From positions 620,001-684,000 of the forward strand of contig VTFK01000188.1 in assembly GCA_009617715.1 (NCBI GenBank): 64,000 nucleotides of DNA, written 5' to 3'. Positions 36,042 through 50,280 of this stretch are shown piece after piece. Within the stretch, counting starts at the first letter, position 1. Each line of letters starts with the position of its first letter. Position numbers and translations under genes: made by a program. Origin of the DNA: Plectrocnemia conspersa (taxonomy: Eukaryota > Arthropoda > Insecta > Trichoptera > Polycentropodidae). Under the pieces are notes generated by a model, which made no database searches, was not told where the DNA came from, and saw nothing but the letters and a program-made list of their open reading frames with translations.

Positions 36042-37510
36042 CCTCGATTTGCGCGATAGATAGGTTCCGCGAAATTTCGCGTAAGTCGATGCAGAGAACA
36101 CAAATGTGATCCAAATTCAGTTTCCAAACTTTAAAAAATCACAAATTAAAGATATCTTCGAATTTTTTTTTATTAATCGAACGTTTGATGTATTTCATTA
36201 ATTATGAAAAATAATATCATTTAAATGGCCGCTTTTAGACCTTTTGCAGCAGCCGATGCTTTCAATGTTTTTTTCGTATATTTCGGGCGGTATTTAACTA
36301 TAACTTGGCGGATATTTATTTTTATATGTTCCAACGTTTCGGGTTTGTCGGCGTAGACACGACTAGTAGCGTAACCCCATAAAAAAATTCAACGGCGTTA
36401 AATCGCATGATCTTGGCGGCCAGTTGACGTCACCAAAACGTGAAATAATTTTACCTGGAACTTTTCACACAAAACAACCAACGTGTAGCAAGTTGCGCCG
36501 TCTTGTTCCACACAATCAATAGCTTTGATTTCGTGTCTAAAAAAGTGTTAGCATGCGCCTATAGCGCTCACTATTGACTGTTACACTCCGACTTTCATCG
36601 TTTTCAAGAAAGTAAGGTCCATGGTGCCTCCTGACCAAAATGCGCACCAATCACTTTTTGGACATGTAATGGTCTCTCGTGAATCACATGAGTATTTTCT
36701 CGCCCCATATGCGGCAATTTTGGGTATTAACATACCCAGAAAGGTGAAAATGTGCCTCATCAGAGAAAAAGATTTTCCTTGAAAATTAACCATGTTCTTC
36801 TGGGCTTAATTATTGTGTATCTAAATAACTAAATTTTATACGGATGTAGGTGCGAGTCCAGATGCAAAATGCGCCAAAGAAAAGCCCAAAAGCTGCGAAC
36901 GCCGATGAATCGTCAATTCCGATGATGCACAGCCCTTCTCTATCTATCTCCAATGCTTCCAGTCTCGAATTTTTTTCATTACGTTTCAAATTTTTCGCTC
37001 AGTAGGACGATGAAATTGATCATAAACTTTCCATAAATTGCAATACACGGTTAGTACAGAATTGTTATTTCTGTAGAGGAATTGAACAATTTTAACACTT
37101 TAACTTAAAACAGCGATATTCTCGGCTGAACGAGCGCCACGATGATGCACAAGCCTTACCCTATCTTCAATACTTCCAGACTCTTCAATTTTTTACTGCG
37201 TTGTATATTGTTCGCTCAGTAGGGCGATGAAATTTACACAGTTCGTATAGAATTGTTAGTTCTGTAGAACAATTGAATAATTTTAACGCGTTGAGCAGTG
37301 GTTAAGCGATCCATTTCATATATGTGTTGTTGCAAACTAGTATTCGACACTTTGAACAAACGAGATTATTGACAGCTGTCTGATTCACAGTGCTGCCAAC
37401 ATAGTAAACTTGAATTAGATCACCCTGTACAAAATTGAAGCAATGTTACAAAAAATAAAAATCCGCGTAAATCGAGACTAAGAACACATACAAAATTGGA
37501 TGATAGGTTA
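36042..37510. mobile_element. Tigger-like terminal repeat split by a mariner insertion
   Basis: The left part starts TA|CCTCGATTTGCGCG (36040-36055) with the 14-bp palindrome CGCGAAATTTCGCG at 36068-36081. The right part after the mariner has CCGCGTAAATCGAG near 37464, close to the reverse complement of the left end. Direct subrepeats TACAAAATTG...GTTACAAA occur twice in the right part (37428 and 37488). Confidence 0.5.
36100..37430 (-). mobile_element. mariner-like transposon relic with internal duplication
   Basis: Same family and orientation as 16598-17720 (for example GGCCAGTTGACGTCACCAAA at 36419, and a minus-strand frame at 36581-36793). Ends: GTGATCCAAATTCAGTTTCC at the left, and GTGATCTAATTCAAGTTTAC on the opposite strand at the right. 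The segment from the GATGATGCACA motif to GAACAATTTTAAC is present twice (about 36922-37098 and 37139-37295), which explains its greater length. Many frameshifts; inactive. Confidence 0.8.
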
Positions 37511-40399
37511 CAAATAAATCGCGTAAAGCAATTGCACAATTATATACATATGTTAATATTTACATTCTCGTATATTAATACAACAAAATACATTGCGGGG
37601 AAAATATTATTTGCCATTACTTTACAATAAAAATATAAACAAATAAAATAAAATAATAATTGTATTCTAATCTAACCTGTTCTTTCGTAAGAATTGGTTC
37701 AAAATTATTATTATCAAAGTCATATCTAGCTTTCAACGTTTGGTCCATTCAAGACTTGTAGACAGTCTCCCTTATTCAATGTGTTAAAAGAAACTGAATT
37801 TAGTAAATAGGCAAAACAAGGAACATTGGTTGGAGTAAAATTGTATCTCTCACATATAACGGCCTTTTTTTTGATCAGCGATTTTTTAAAGAAAAAATGT
37901 TTAGCACCAGTAAACTCGGCTATTTCTCATTTATTTTGTAATAAAAATAAAGGATTTAGTAGAAATTGTTAAGAAATAATTTATGATACAAAAACCGACA
38001 TTAGTTCAGAGTACATTTACAATTATTATGTTTTATTTAAAATTTAATTTGCGTAACAGTTTTATTTAAAAATATGCAGCTGTGTTTATGTATGAAATTA
38101 TTCATAATATTTGCAATGGCTCGTTTACGAAATCGTGCTATGAACAATGCCAATATCAATGATTCATTATTTATTTTTTCGTGTCAAGATGAGTAACTAT
38201 AACACTAATGTTACTCAATGATTGTCAATTTAAAATCTAATCTAGTCGATCTAGCGTTCCGAAATATTTGCGATATTTACAATTCTTATCAAAAAAATAT
38301 TTAATGTATATGCATATACAGGTAGTATATAGGATTGGGGCGTCGTTTCGCCTCCTCGTGTAATTATTTTATACTTTAGGAAGTAATTTATTTTTATTTT
38401 AATGCCACAAGGGACCGGTGCGAAGCACTTCGCATTATCATTTCGTCGAATATTGGAGATTTTAAACGCTTTCCTTAGTTTTTTCTCTCCCTCGTTCGAG
38501 CGTAATTTCGCTGCTGTACTGAAAGTAATTAATCCCTCGTACCGTCTTCCGTCACAAGCAAACAATATTATTATACACTGGTCGCACGCTCTTCTCTGCG
38601 GGGTGACGTTTCTTCGCCGAATAATATTATAATAAAATAAAAATAAGGTGGGAAATCCACGTCTATAGTTTGTAGGGGGAACGCGATTGAAGAATTTTTC
38701 ATTTATTTATGTAATAAAAAACATTGCTATCTTAATAAATTGCCTTTTAATTGACAACTTGGAGATTATAAAGGTGTTCGAAAGTAATATTAATGATAAT
38801 TATTCTTATTAATTTCGATCTTTGACACAATTTAATACAATTGATCATGGATACAAAACTTTGACCTTTTGTGTGATAAACTACGACTGATAGCGATGTT
38901 CTTTGTTTGTTAAAATTAATCGTTTTATATTGAAATAGAGTTTTCTTTAATAACTGACATTAAAAATTAAACCGGGCAATGACTAATATTCTTGATTTTT
39001 ATTAAATTCAGGGATGTACGTCATCTTAAAATTATCGAAGCGCGCTCAATAAAGCGAAAATCAATATCTGACATATTAAGAAAAAATAGTTAAATAATAT
39101 CTAAAATATTAATATTTTAAAATTGAATAGATTTTACAAATTCTTTTTTTAATCGGGCTCATATGATTAGCTACTACTTCATGGAATTTATTTATTTTCA
39201 TAACACCACAGGTTGCTATATAGATTTTTTATCTTTTAAGTCCAATATAATTAGTTTACATAATATTAAAATAAAATCTGATTTTTATAAGTATGTTTAG
39301 TATATGTGATACAAAAAATTGTATTACGCACATGTGCGTAGTGAAGGACACTGTTCTATATTATTGCAATAATAACTACGCATGCGAGATGAACGTATTC
39401 TATTGTGTATTCACAGTTACGCTAATCTGTGAATTCGAATGGAAAGTTTCCTCAATCGTTTATTTTTATCTTTTTCCATTCGCTGCGTTTTTTTTCTGAA
39501 AGACTTCAACGCTTCATTATCTACATTTTCACCTTGATAGCACACGGTGTAATCATACAATGATGAAAATGGTGCATTTTCTTATCCAATTACATGATCT
39601 ATTTGAAAGGCTTCCGTCGCGCGATCACAAAAATAGCGCAGCGTTGACACAATCGCACATTACGCGAAATGTTACGTATTTTTTAAACGTAAATATCAAT
39701 CCACGTCTCCAAACGCGAAGCGATCTGGACCGAAAACGGCCACCCGACACAGTATCGGGTTGCCGAAACTCGAACGCCCGTAATGGTATTTCCTTTCCCC
39801 CGAAAAATCCTCACATTGTGCAGCAATATAAAGAGCGATCGCCCCTAATGAACAAACAATAAATAACAAAGGCAATTTATTCGTGGAAGGGAGAATCGCG
39901 CACCGGCGACTCGGCGGAATTTTCATCGTTAATTTATGTGAGAAAATCTCGCTCACGCACGCGATGGCTACACGTCTCATTGTGCTTTCCCTTTTGACGC
40001 CGGGTTTTCATTATACTAATTGACGTATCATGACGGTGAACTGCCTGCTGCTCAGCAGATCGAACGCATCTCGAGTGAGTTAATTAATGCGTCGACAGAG
40101 CTATAGACGTTTCATTTACACGTCACGTATCAGATCTAATTTTTATTCAATAAAGTGTATACATTAAGTCCGTTTCTCAGCATTTTTTACCACCACATCT
40201 TCATTCGTTCTTCAAATTGATGAACGAATCAATCGTCTTTTTTATTTAATGTACGCAGTGAGAAATGTTTTGTGCTGAGTTAATCTCTGTCATCGATATT
40301 GTGTATTGGAATGTATGTATCAGAAATGAGAAGCTATTCGAACCCTATAAAAAATGTCTGTGCAGATCAGCAGCTCAGGTCGGAGAGGGCCTTACGAAT
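37511..40399. other. AT-rich intronic sequence with a GC-richer patch
   Basis: No gene recognised. 39590-40100 is moderately CpG-rich; open frames at 39560-39862 and 39696-39980 overlap on opposite strands and resemble nothing known. 38401-38632 has an unrecognised open frame. Confidence 0.4.
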
Positions 40400-41357
40400 G
40401 CTAAGGAATCGATTAAATGTCAGAGTTAGTGATTTTGATTATTTTTGAAAAAAAAACATTGTAAAACTCGAAAAACACTTTATTTATTAAATAAACATTA
40501 ATAATAACAAAAAGGCATACATATAATTATTAATTTATTCATTTTGTTCCACGTTGCAAAAAGGAATCTAGATTCATTTGTTTGATCTCTACGTTTATTG
40601 CGCAAAATTTGCTGATAACTGGCAAGTACAGCACTCACCCGCTCGTAATTTTCGTCGTTCTCTTCTAATAATTCCCTGCATTGATTGTGAAGAGAAAGGG
40701 CGAACGTTTTAACAGTTAAATTTCGCACGGGAACAGGTTCGGGGACTTCATTTTCTAGGGACGTATGGCAGTCCATTTCCTGCAGCTCTTCAATAGTCAA
40801 GTCCATAAATCAATTTTGTGACATCCAAGCTTTACGGTTGCTTCCCCAAAAAATTGGTAAATTTTTATATGGAAATCTGTAATGGCACGAAGATTTTCTG
40901 ATTTGTAGATCAACAAAGGTTTCAATTTTAATTCTCCGGATGCATTTCCACCGAGAAGAAGAGTTAGACGGTCTTTGGATGCTTTAAATCCAGAAGCAGT
41001 CTTAAGCAGAAATAAACGTACGTGTTGGCATTCGTTTCCAATAAAGTCCAGTCTCAACGACATAAAAATTAAATTTGGTGAATAATTTCCTCTTTCTACA
41101 ATTTCACGGAACTCCATTGGATATTTTTCAGCTGATTCACCAATCATTTTAAAGTTATGCAAGTTTGATCGTTTTCTAAACCGATCAAACCAACCTTTGC
41201 TTGCTTTAAATACTTCTTCTCCATGTTGAGATTTTAAATGATCCCAAAGACTAAGTGATTTATTCATTCATTCAAAATATTCAATATTTTTTTTAATTTT
41301 CGGTCGCGATATAACGAATCCGCACTCGCAGGTGTCGCGATCAATGGGGGTTACCTG
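40400..41357 (-). mobile_element. Second Tigger/pogo transposon relic
   Basis: The minus-strand frame at 41267-40797 contains the CENP-B-type DNA-binding end FKASKGWFDRFRKRSNLHN and the DDE-domain start GFKASKDRLTLLLGGNASGE. A shifted frame at 40806-40498 gives a Tigger-like C terminus (RELLEENDENYERVSAVLAS). The segment with the catalytic Asp residues between them is deleted and the first Asp region is frameshifted. The probable 5' terminus at 41357 reads CAGGTAACCCCCATTGATCG on the minus strand; I could not find its partner. Not the same subfamily as 29708-30925. Confidence 0.8.
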
Positions 41358-41399
41358 CATATGAATTAAAAAATAATACAAACCAAAGTTATAGATTTA

Positions 41400-41745
41400 T
41401 TGATGTGTAACATTGGCAGTCGATTTTTTGTTTGACCTTTTCGTCCGACACACTAAAATCGTCGATTCGGCGAAAAAACAGCACACCGTGCGCTGGGAAA
41501 TGCGTGCGCGCGTTTGGTTTGTAAATAATTCTGGGCCAGGCGGGCGAGGCGGCGGCGGGGAGCGGTGCGAGGGGGGCGCCGAGTCCAATGTCAAGTTCAA
41601 GTGCGGTACTCGCGCGGGTGGCGGGGAGCGCAGGCGGAGGCCGAGCCCCCCTATTAATAGATCGCCGTACGGCCGCCTATGGCGCTGCGCGAAACGCAAT
41701 TCGGCGTTCGCTTCCAAAACGCTTGTTGATATGTCGACGGGTTGA
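41400..41745. promoter_or_regulatory. CpG island of unknown gene
   Basis: An abrupt very GC-rich block (GGCGGGCGAGGCGGCGGCGG near 41538) next to a Tigger end. It resembles the Mxd promoter block in composition (both have TGCGCGCGTTT-type sequence). Overlapping open frames on both strands (41413-41745 plus, 41397-41717 minus) are repetitive in composition and unrecognised. It may be an alternative promoter or a promoter of an unseen transcript. Confidence 0.35.
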
Positions 41746-42979
41746 AAAAATTGTATTTAGATATTTAAAATATGTTCATTCTTTGAAAATTTGGCCTCGT
41801 TTACATTATGTAATACTAATGTCTCGGTGACTCATCTCAGCTTCTAGGTTCAAGCTGCAAAAGGTTTCGATGAGATTTTTGAGGTATTCTAATTAAAATT
41901 CTTGGTAGCTCTTCTCAGCCTCAGCTTGATTATGCTGATGACTTAACGCCGAATAATTCTTTTTCATTACTTCATACGTGACTTAGATTTGTCGAAATCA
42001 CACCATACGTACAGCTGGGAATACACATATTACAGCGCTAGCTACATTCAAAACCGTTACATAAGTACATATGTATATACATATATAGTAGTAGCAATCA
42101 CATTTAGTTAAATGGTCTAGTCTCTGGTGGCTGCTTGGCTCTCAATCGTATCCGAAAATTGCAGCCAGAGTGCTGCTCGACTTGCCAAAATCTGATTCCA
42201 AATGTTTTCTCTGAAGCGGATTATTGCATTTTATTAATAAAATCTCCGCGGTTTGGGTAGAGAGAGGGGGAGGTCTATCTCCAGTTGTTTGTGATTTTCT
42301 TTAACAAATTAGGGCTGCAAATAGACTGCGTAAATTACGATCTTCCACAGTGGCTCAATCGGTGTTTCTTCACTACCTGCAGTTTGCACCGGAGAGAGCC
42401 CAAAGTTGTAGAACGGTTCCTTTGTTATATTATTCGTTCCCTTATCTTATCTGCAAGCGGCATTTTTATTGCGCAATTTCCGGTTTGGTGTTTTTAATAC
42501 AAGTTGTAAAGTGCTTCTGTTTATGGGCGGTCGTTTTCTTGTCGATTATGACGTTATCTTTTAGCGAATTAATTTTGTATACAAGCGCGAAATAGTAAAT
42601 GAATATCCACATACCCGTCTGACTTTTATAGATATTATTATAAAAAATAACTTTCATTTGACGTGTAGTGTCATTTCATATATTAATTGCACATTGTATG
42701 TCAAGAAAATGATCGTTAAATTATATTTTAGTTATGTTACATAATTTTTAACTGCGTGCGGCCGAGTGTATCAAAACATATACATCTACCTTAATAATTT
42801 TCTGAAAAAAGTAATGATTTTCCAAATAGTGTTTTAATAATGGTACAACCGCGATTGTTAGCAATTAAATGATCTTATTAAATTAATTTGGCTCAATTAA
42901 CATCGATTTACATCAAAATAATATGCCAATTAGACGTTTAATTAATATCGTGTCTTGCACTCGTTTCACGTCAGAGCCG
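41746..42979. other. AT-rich intronic sequence
   Basis: No supported feature. Open frames near 42285-42595 lack recognisable motifs. Confidence 0.4.
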
Positions 42980-43810
42980 TCAAAAAGAATAACGTTATTA
43001 ACACGAGTTAAAAGTTGGTCGTCGTACACAAAATTATCTCCGGCAAATATTGGAATAATTCTACCGTGTCGGTCGGGGTCTTAAAATTATCATATCACTC
43101 CAATCCTGCGTAATCCTGAGCTCGCGTGTAACTTGCACTCAGCTAGACGTATACCAAAAATACAGTTTAAAATCGGTTTTGAGCGAATTTGCATAAATTC
43201 GTACAAGGTCGGGCGACACTATCCGACGCCGTAAGGGTTGAAATTAACGTATTACGTTGACCGCGAAAGGGTGGGATTGTGAATTATTATCATGGTGTCG
43301 TCGATCCGTATCGGGCGTCGAATTTCTGCCAAGGGGTCACTATAATGTTATAATGCGAAGCTCGCGCGTCTACGAAATCTAGACAATTTGTTTAATATGA
43401 CCCCTCAGACCTCGCGTTACATAAACAGTTAACAACGGGCTTCCTTGCCGTTGTTCCCTTTCAGTCGTAATTAGCGATTTCGAAGCGAAGCTATAAACGC
43501 GTCGTTCTCCCGGGCTAATTTATTGTGCGTTACTAGGATAATCGCTCTCGAATACGCTCTTACCCTAGAAACGCGAAATCGCTCCATCACTGGAAGCGTC
43601 TTCGCAGTGCTTTGAATTTAATTTGTATTTCGTCTGCCGCTCGTGCCGCGGTCGTAAGTGAATTGGTTTCCGTCCCCCTACCCCCGAGGGTGACTGACTC
43701 TTTCGTCCCTATGTATCTATGCCATTTTTCCCTTATATTTATGAGACGCGAACGCTCATCCGCGCTCGCCTTTGAATTAAGCATGTGTCTTTGTTTCGCG
43801 TAACGATGTT
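42980..43810. other. CpG-richer block
   Basis: Moderate GC with frequent CpG, no recognised coding sequence. Open frames on both strands at 43587-43803 are shadows of composition. Confidence 0.3.
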
Positions 43811-43884
43811 CTGTAACGCATATATTTTGAGAAAATTTACGTAGAAGCCGGTTTTGCAGGGAATTGTTGTAAATACTTTTGGTA

Positions 43885-44157
43885 CCTCGACTTACGAACC
43901 GCTATACATACGAACTTGATATCTCATTTTGCCCTCGACATACGAACCGTGATACACTGCGCTTTTGCACGCGCCGATAATATCTATCCGAGCGAAGTTT
44001 GTTGTTACCACGTCGTATTTATATAAAACACGACACAAAGAGTAGTGTGAGCGACGCACACTGTATGTACATATTTGCTTTTTTGTGTATCTACTTCGGT
44101 ATTTATGTAATCAATAAGATGTATGATAGATACAAGAATTAAGTTCGTAAATCGAGG
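43885..44157. mobile_element. 273-bp Tigger/pogo-type MITE
   Basis: Ends CCTCGACTTACGAAC and (opposite strand) CCTCGATTTACGAAC form a terminal inverted repeat with one mismatch. Both ends are flanked by TA (43883-43884 and 44158-44159). Subterminal TACGAACTTG/TACGAACCG repeats. No coding capacity. Confidence 0.8.
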
Positions 44158-44159
44158 TA

Positions 44160-47100
44160 TGTGCCATTGCGAGCTGTGAACGTGTCATCGTTCGATTTCA
44201 CATCATCCTATAAGTAAAAGTTCTAACTTCTTGTGTTTTTTTATATATATTATTTATTCATTGTAAAATTAATAGTGAGCCAGCAGACTGAAGTCTAAAA
44301 TATAAACCAGTAATATATATTTTATTATTAAACTATAATTAAGATATCATTATGTCTGACGTAGATTATTTTAATTTTAATTATGCGAGATAAGGAAAAT
44401 CAGGGAAAACCCAGTCTGTGATGATCAATCGAAATTTTTATTATAAAATAATCTTTAATTCCGAAGGATTGAAATTTAAAAACAGGAACTGACTTATATC
44501 ACTGGTGCTAATTTAATATAATGTACAGACTGAAAAATTGTCCCGTTTGAATGAACCCACATTTTCTTACATAGGGTCTTCCTGCGGTATTTTTTTAAAA
44601 CAATTCAGATATTAATTTCGTGAGATCGAAATCTGCATTACAAGCTATATTGCGGTTCTATCCATTTTAGATGTCTTATTAATCGATATCATAAATTATT
44701 CGAATATCGAATAGTAGAACTAAAAATATTCGAATAGTTCTTAAGTAGCATATAAAAATTTCATCATAAACTGCATATGTATTGTAGTTTAAAAAAATAC
44801 ATACATATCTTTTAAATAACAACGCGTTGTACGTTTCGTATTTTAAATTGGTACTTAACTTTGTTTTAATTGTTCCTGTTATTGAAAACAATACGCCGAG
44901 CGTTTAGGAAATTATTCAAATATCTAAATCTTTTTCATATTATTTGGTCAAACGCCATTTTTAGTTTTCACATGAGTTAAACTCGTGCTTGAAATAAATA
45001 TTTTGAGTTGCAAATTAAAAAAAGTTGATATATTACTCGTAAAAGCAAAAGCTGGATTAATTATGAGTTTTAAAAAATACACCCTTTAAAAATATATTTC
45101 AGTGAATTCGTAATACTGTGCATAGATTTTTTAAATCGAGTATTAAACATATTTATTGGAACTAGGAACACTTCACCTTTGTATATATATAAATAAAAAA
45201 ATCTTTTTGTCATTGATTAATTCCGTTTTTTACTGCATATAATATTTTTTTCTTTCTTGATGAACTATTGTAAACGTGATAAATTGCGAACTTCGTTACG
45301 CACAAAATTATAAAAAATTACCACGAATAGCTAAATATTCGAGTATCGAATAGTGTTGGGACCATATAATAATCCGTAAGAATAGACATGTTAAAAGCGT
45401 CATAGATCATTTCGTTATCAGTATTATATTTGCGACTTGCCGAACAAGTGTATTCGTCACTCTGCCGTATGTCACAGTCGTAGATTCATTCGGTACATGG
45501 ATTTTTTAAATGGACCACAAATAAGACCGGTCGTTGTCTTTAGATAAAATAATGTTGTATTCACATGTGACATAATCGGTAGAACGTGCTACCATGAATA
45601 TTAATGTCCCATTATTGTGTTGCCAAATCTCTAGTTACTTAAAAGCGTTACTATATCAAATCTGTTTCCACCCCTCAAATCGTCGAATTGGCCTAAACGT
45701 CGAGAGTATGAAGAGTTGAAGCACCTTCCCTATTTCGAAAAGCATGTATATAGATTACATATATAAATAAATGCGCGACCGTTAGATCAGCACGGTAGAA
45801 AAAAGTATTATATTCGAATATTCAAATATTCGAGTTGCAATATATGATACATATGTTCTCCATTGCAAGGAGCAATTGAGTGGATTTTCCTTACGCTTAT
45901 AAAATTGACATTATTATCAAATCACAGACTTATGTTGCTGGCTTTATGAGAGAATTCTTGTCAAATAATGCATTTTTAAAATCTTAACAGTATTTTATAA
46001 ATAGTAAATCGACTTAATAGCTACTGTATAATTTAAAGATAGTGCTTAAACAGTACGATGGAACAGTAATTATTATTGCTAATGCGTTGAGATCGAATAT
46101 TAATGACTATAATTCATAGTACAATTATAATTTCGATATACAATAGTACATCTTCACGCTTGCCAAACAATTATTGAACAATCAATATTCATGTTATTTA
46201 TATATAGCGTTTTGATTATTCAGCGAACTTGTACGAGTTCTTCTACACTTGACATATTTTTGTTAAAAAAAACGGTGGTTGGACGTTTTCAGATTTTTTG
46301 CGCTCCAAGCATAAACCGCTGGAAAGTTTTCGCGTTATTCAGATGGGTAATACAACTTTCAAGGCAGTTTTACTGCCAATAACCAAATTTCCATAACAAC
46401 TTCCCCGAAATTTAATGAAATATGTGTTTTATTTAGCATAACAATAAATTATGCTTTGGGTTGAATTGATTGGAAAAAAACACACATACAAAAATTATGG
46501 AAAAACAGCTTTTATGTAACAAAATAGACACAGTGTTTTATACATACATTTTGGTCGTTCCCTTTCGACCACGACCTCCGGGCTCGTTTATCTCATTTTT
46601 CGCACGACCGACGACTCATCCGACCAAACCTGCGAGAAACGAGGAAACGACATGCCAGCGAACGAGACACACCACTAATTCTTTCGCTTCTCTTTCATGT
46701 GGTAATGACATATAATAGGTTTGTATATACATACGTACAAACATTCGCGTGTTCCACACGAGGCGTGTATATGAAATATTCAGCATCGAACGATACTTAA
46801 CGTAAATATGTCAATAATCATATTCGCATTATGTATTATGTGTACACATACACGTAATAAATATACTCGCACAAAACAACAGCTTTTCTTGTGCGATAAT
46901 TCTGGTAGTAATTTATCGGGAAATTTGTCACCTGGCGATACTTTATAGCCGTAGATTGCTTTGATGCCAAACAGGAGGCCGGGAAGGACTAACGACCCCC
47001 TCGAGCCGAAAGCAATATGAGATGTTGGGTAATTGAGAAACATTTTACCAACAAGGTGTGCTTAATTACAACAATATTCGATATTATTCGATACAGTATT

Positions 47101-48880
47101 TGTAAAATAAACAGATTAATTAGCATATGTATAAAAGCATCATCTTTAGCTTTATTTATTTATAACATACTGAAATCACGTGAACTACATATTATATATA
47201 CATATACATAAATATGTATACGTACATACTATATGACACTTTTCACAAATTATTAGAGAACAATAATACACAATTATTTGTGAATATGTCTCTTTTGTTA
47301 TTTCTAAATGTTTTTTTTGTGTTTCATTGTCAGCAAAATTGACGTTTTTATCTTCAATACGTTAAATATGGATCTAGAAAATAGAATGTTTTTCTCTAAC
47401 ATGTATTCATTCATATTTTTAGCTTACCTTTAAAAATGTTATCTGTTTATTTAATTCAATAAAAGTAAAGTAGCTTAATAGCTTAAAATACCCGACAGAT
47501 TGATTATTGACGCATTGCAGTTTTTTTGCATTAAAAGCGATTTATTGTATTTTATATTATCAAAAGGGATCCTGTCTTTACCGAAACCGTCTGGTATTAA
47601 AAACACTAATCGCATCGCAACAAGTTTATATATGTATATACTTGACGTCATGCATGATGTTAATTATTATAGGAACTCAATTTTAGTCTTCGTGTTTTAT
47701 AATGGTGGCTTAAAAGGTTTCGCCCAAAGCCTTACATAATAACAACTACTATGAGTTGATGACTGGCAAAGTATGTATATACATCATACATTATGCACAC
47801 GTTAATAAATTAAAAACGCTCATGACCTTATGAATAATACGTTCGAACATTCATAGCAGTAACGTGAGATAGCATTTTGAATTTGAAATTTACGTAGTAG
47901 TAGGTGTGAACGCGAAGATGTGCAACAACAAGAGTTCCTCTTCCCGTTGCACCGAAACATAATATGACTACAACTAGTTCCTGCATAATTTAACGGATTT
48001 GCTCATATCCTTCCAGGTTTTTATTTATACATACATGGCATGTGCGAATATTTATGCCATATTTTTGACGATACAATGGTTGTTTTTTGTTTGTGTTGTA
48101 TCATGCGCGTGCTGAGCCGCGATCGCAACCGAAGCGAATGTCGATAGCGCATTAACCCATTGTTCTTTGTCGTATTTATCTTTTGTTATTGCGGCCGCAA
48201 ATGTTTTAACGAGTTTTTCCTACGCACCGATAAATCGTCAATTATATGTGTGTGGTTCCACAGTACCGCGCGCTTTATACAATGTACATAAACAAATTTT
48301 ATAGGCATTATCGATTTGGTTTGCACGACGAAATAATAAAAATCTTGACGAATGAAGCAGCAATGGACGAAAACGCAAGAGTAGCACATACTTGTATAAT
48401 ATAAATTTCAAGTTTTATACAATTTATGTCAAAAATAAATCATACAAACGATGTAATTCGTTAACGAGAACGCATTAACTAGTGCTTACTAATTGGTTTT
48501 GCGTAGATAACATACATACGAATTTATATTACCCTGCATATGAGTAATGTCGGCTCGTGAAATTAAATTATTTTATGAAATGGTAAATAAAATTGTGTCA
48601 TACGTGTATTATATATTTAGACGTGGCGTGAGTTTAGTGGACCTTATTCACAGCAACAGGGGGTGGTGTCGGCAATCCGTCGATGCTCTGTGACTTTCAA
48701 ATTCGAGCTGTAAATAGTCACTATCATTTACACCACGTTTTCGTGTGTATTTATAGTATGAATAAATATAATATGTATGCCATTTTTTTATTAATTTCTC
48801 TTATATTGCGTATTAAATACATAACAATACACACATATTTTCTCGGCTGCTATGTTCGCTACGTAAATCGCCTAAATTTA
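44160..48880. other. AT-rich intronic sequence
   Basis: Long AT-rich stretch with no gene recognised. 45610-45770 is the second copy of the dispersed repeat at 8826-9210. 46560-46700 and 48100-48260 are slightly GC-richer without motifs. CACGTG at 47177-47182. Confidence 0.4.
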
Positions 48881-50280
48881 TTTTAAATCTCCCCGGGCGG
48901 TATTGGGTGTTATTTGCTCACCTCCCATTTCCGACAGGGGAGGAAGGAGCTCAGTGAGCTCGCAGCTCGCGTGCGAAACATTTTCCGCGGAATAACACCG
49001 TCCGTTGTAATGTATCAAATTACCGTTGTGAATATTTTCGCGTGTCTGCCGTCAAAGTTTATATATCGGCCGGGCTTTTCGCGTAAATCGGGAAATTGAA
49101 AAGAGATACGACGCCAGAGTCGTCGTTACAGGGCGGGCGTTCGCGTGTGCATAACGCGACAAGCCGATTATTCCGTTAATCCTCGCCGAGATTTTCCGCA
49201 CGCGTACGCTGGCGCGTGTTATACAAAATCTATTTATATAATAGCTCTTCGATTCTAAAATGTAATCTTTATTAGGAGGAGCTCGAACGAGGTCGTGATC
49301 ACGACCGGTTAGTCTAGGTTTCGGAAAAAAGTGGCTATTAAAAAATATTAAAAGTGAAAGTAAATTTTGTATCAAGGGTTAAGAGTAAATTGGTATATGT
49401 GATATTTTATTTAACTAGTTTAAGTCCTGCAATTACGCGTGACCCGTTGCTAAAGAGTTATTTAGTAACTAAGTATAGCATATATCTGTGCAATATTCTA
49501 AAATGGGCATAACGGCTAATTGTTTGCTTTAAGGGGATATGAATGTATATTTTACAAGAGTATATCAGTATAATCAAGAAAACCCTCCTACATACCTAAG
49601 TCTATCCTTATCTATACTGCTAATAGAGATTGAACTTCGTAATACTTCTAAGAGTAAAACGCATTATTCGTGCTCACTTTTCCTGTATTATTCCGAACAA
49701 CTTTTCTTTTGAATATGTCGCTATAATCACGATGTGATAACTTTTCATATGGTTATTTTCCATTCAACTTTTCTGATATGTTTTATGAACCATTTACATT
49801 TTTTCAAAGATATTCGACTGTATAAAACGCTCTCAGACATTACTCTTTTTTACTGAATTCATTTATTTTATTATCAATATAAAGTGTTTTTATGTAGGTA
49901 CTACGTGCGCGAACGTGCCTTAAACCGGGGGTCATTTGTCACTGTTGCCTCTTTGTGCCGCAAAAACCGCATTGAGATTGCTCGTTGGTCTGTGATGGTG
50001 GCGAGAAAGTTATGGCCCTTTTCCGTCGCGGATCTCCTGAGATATGTTCTATATACCCGACACCCCCGGGCCGCCGCCCCCTACCCTTTTACGGATATTC
50101 ACGCGCGAGAGGCACGCGGTGGGAAATTGACAAATAGAGCGATAGCTTTATTCCGCGCTTCGTAAAATATCCATCCGCTTTCCCCGGCGACGTATTGGCG
50201 CTTTTCTTCCGTTAACTTTTTTGACTGTCGTGTCTGGCGCGTACGCGCGACCTACACACACATATCGCGACATGTGGATT
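48881..50280. other. Two CpG-richer patches separated by AT-rich DNA
   Basis: 48890-49340 and 49890-50280 are GC- and CpG-richer, with no recognisable product. The open frame at 49052-49375 minus and that at 49884-50165 plus are unrecognised. Confidence 0.3.

Noticed and set aside
41397..41745. Proline/arginine-rich or glycine-rich proteins on both strands
   Set aside because: Low-complexity translation of a CpG island; no homology recognised.
46640..46690. An RHTT-like reading that could mark the Mxd bHLH exon
   Set aside because: The surrounding residues do not match the bHLH loop (no PLGPE before it, no LLxKA after it), and no acceptor is placed correctly.
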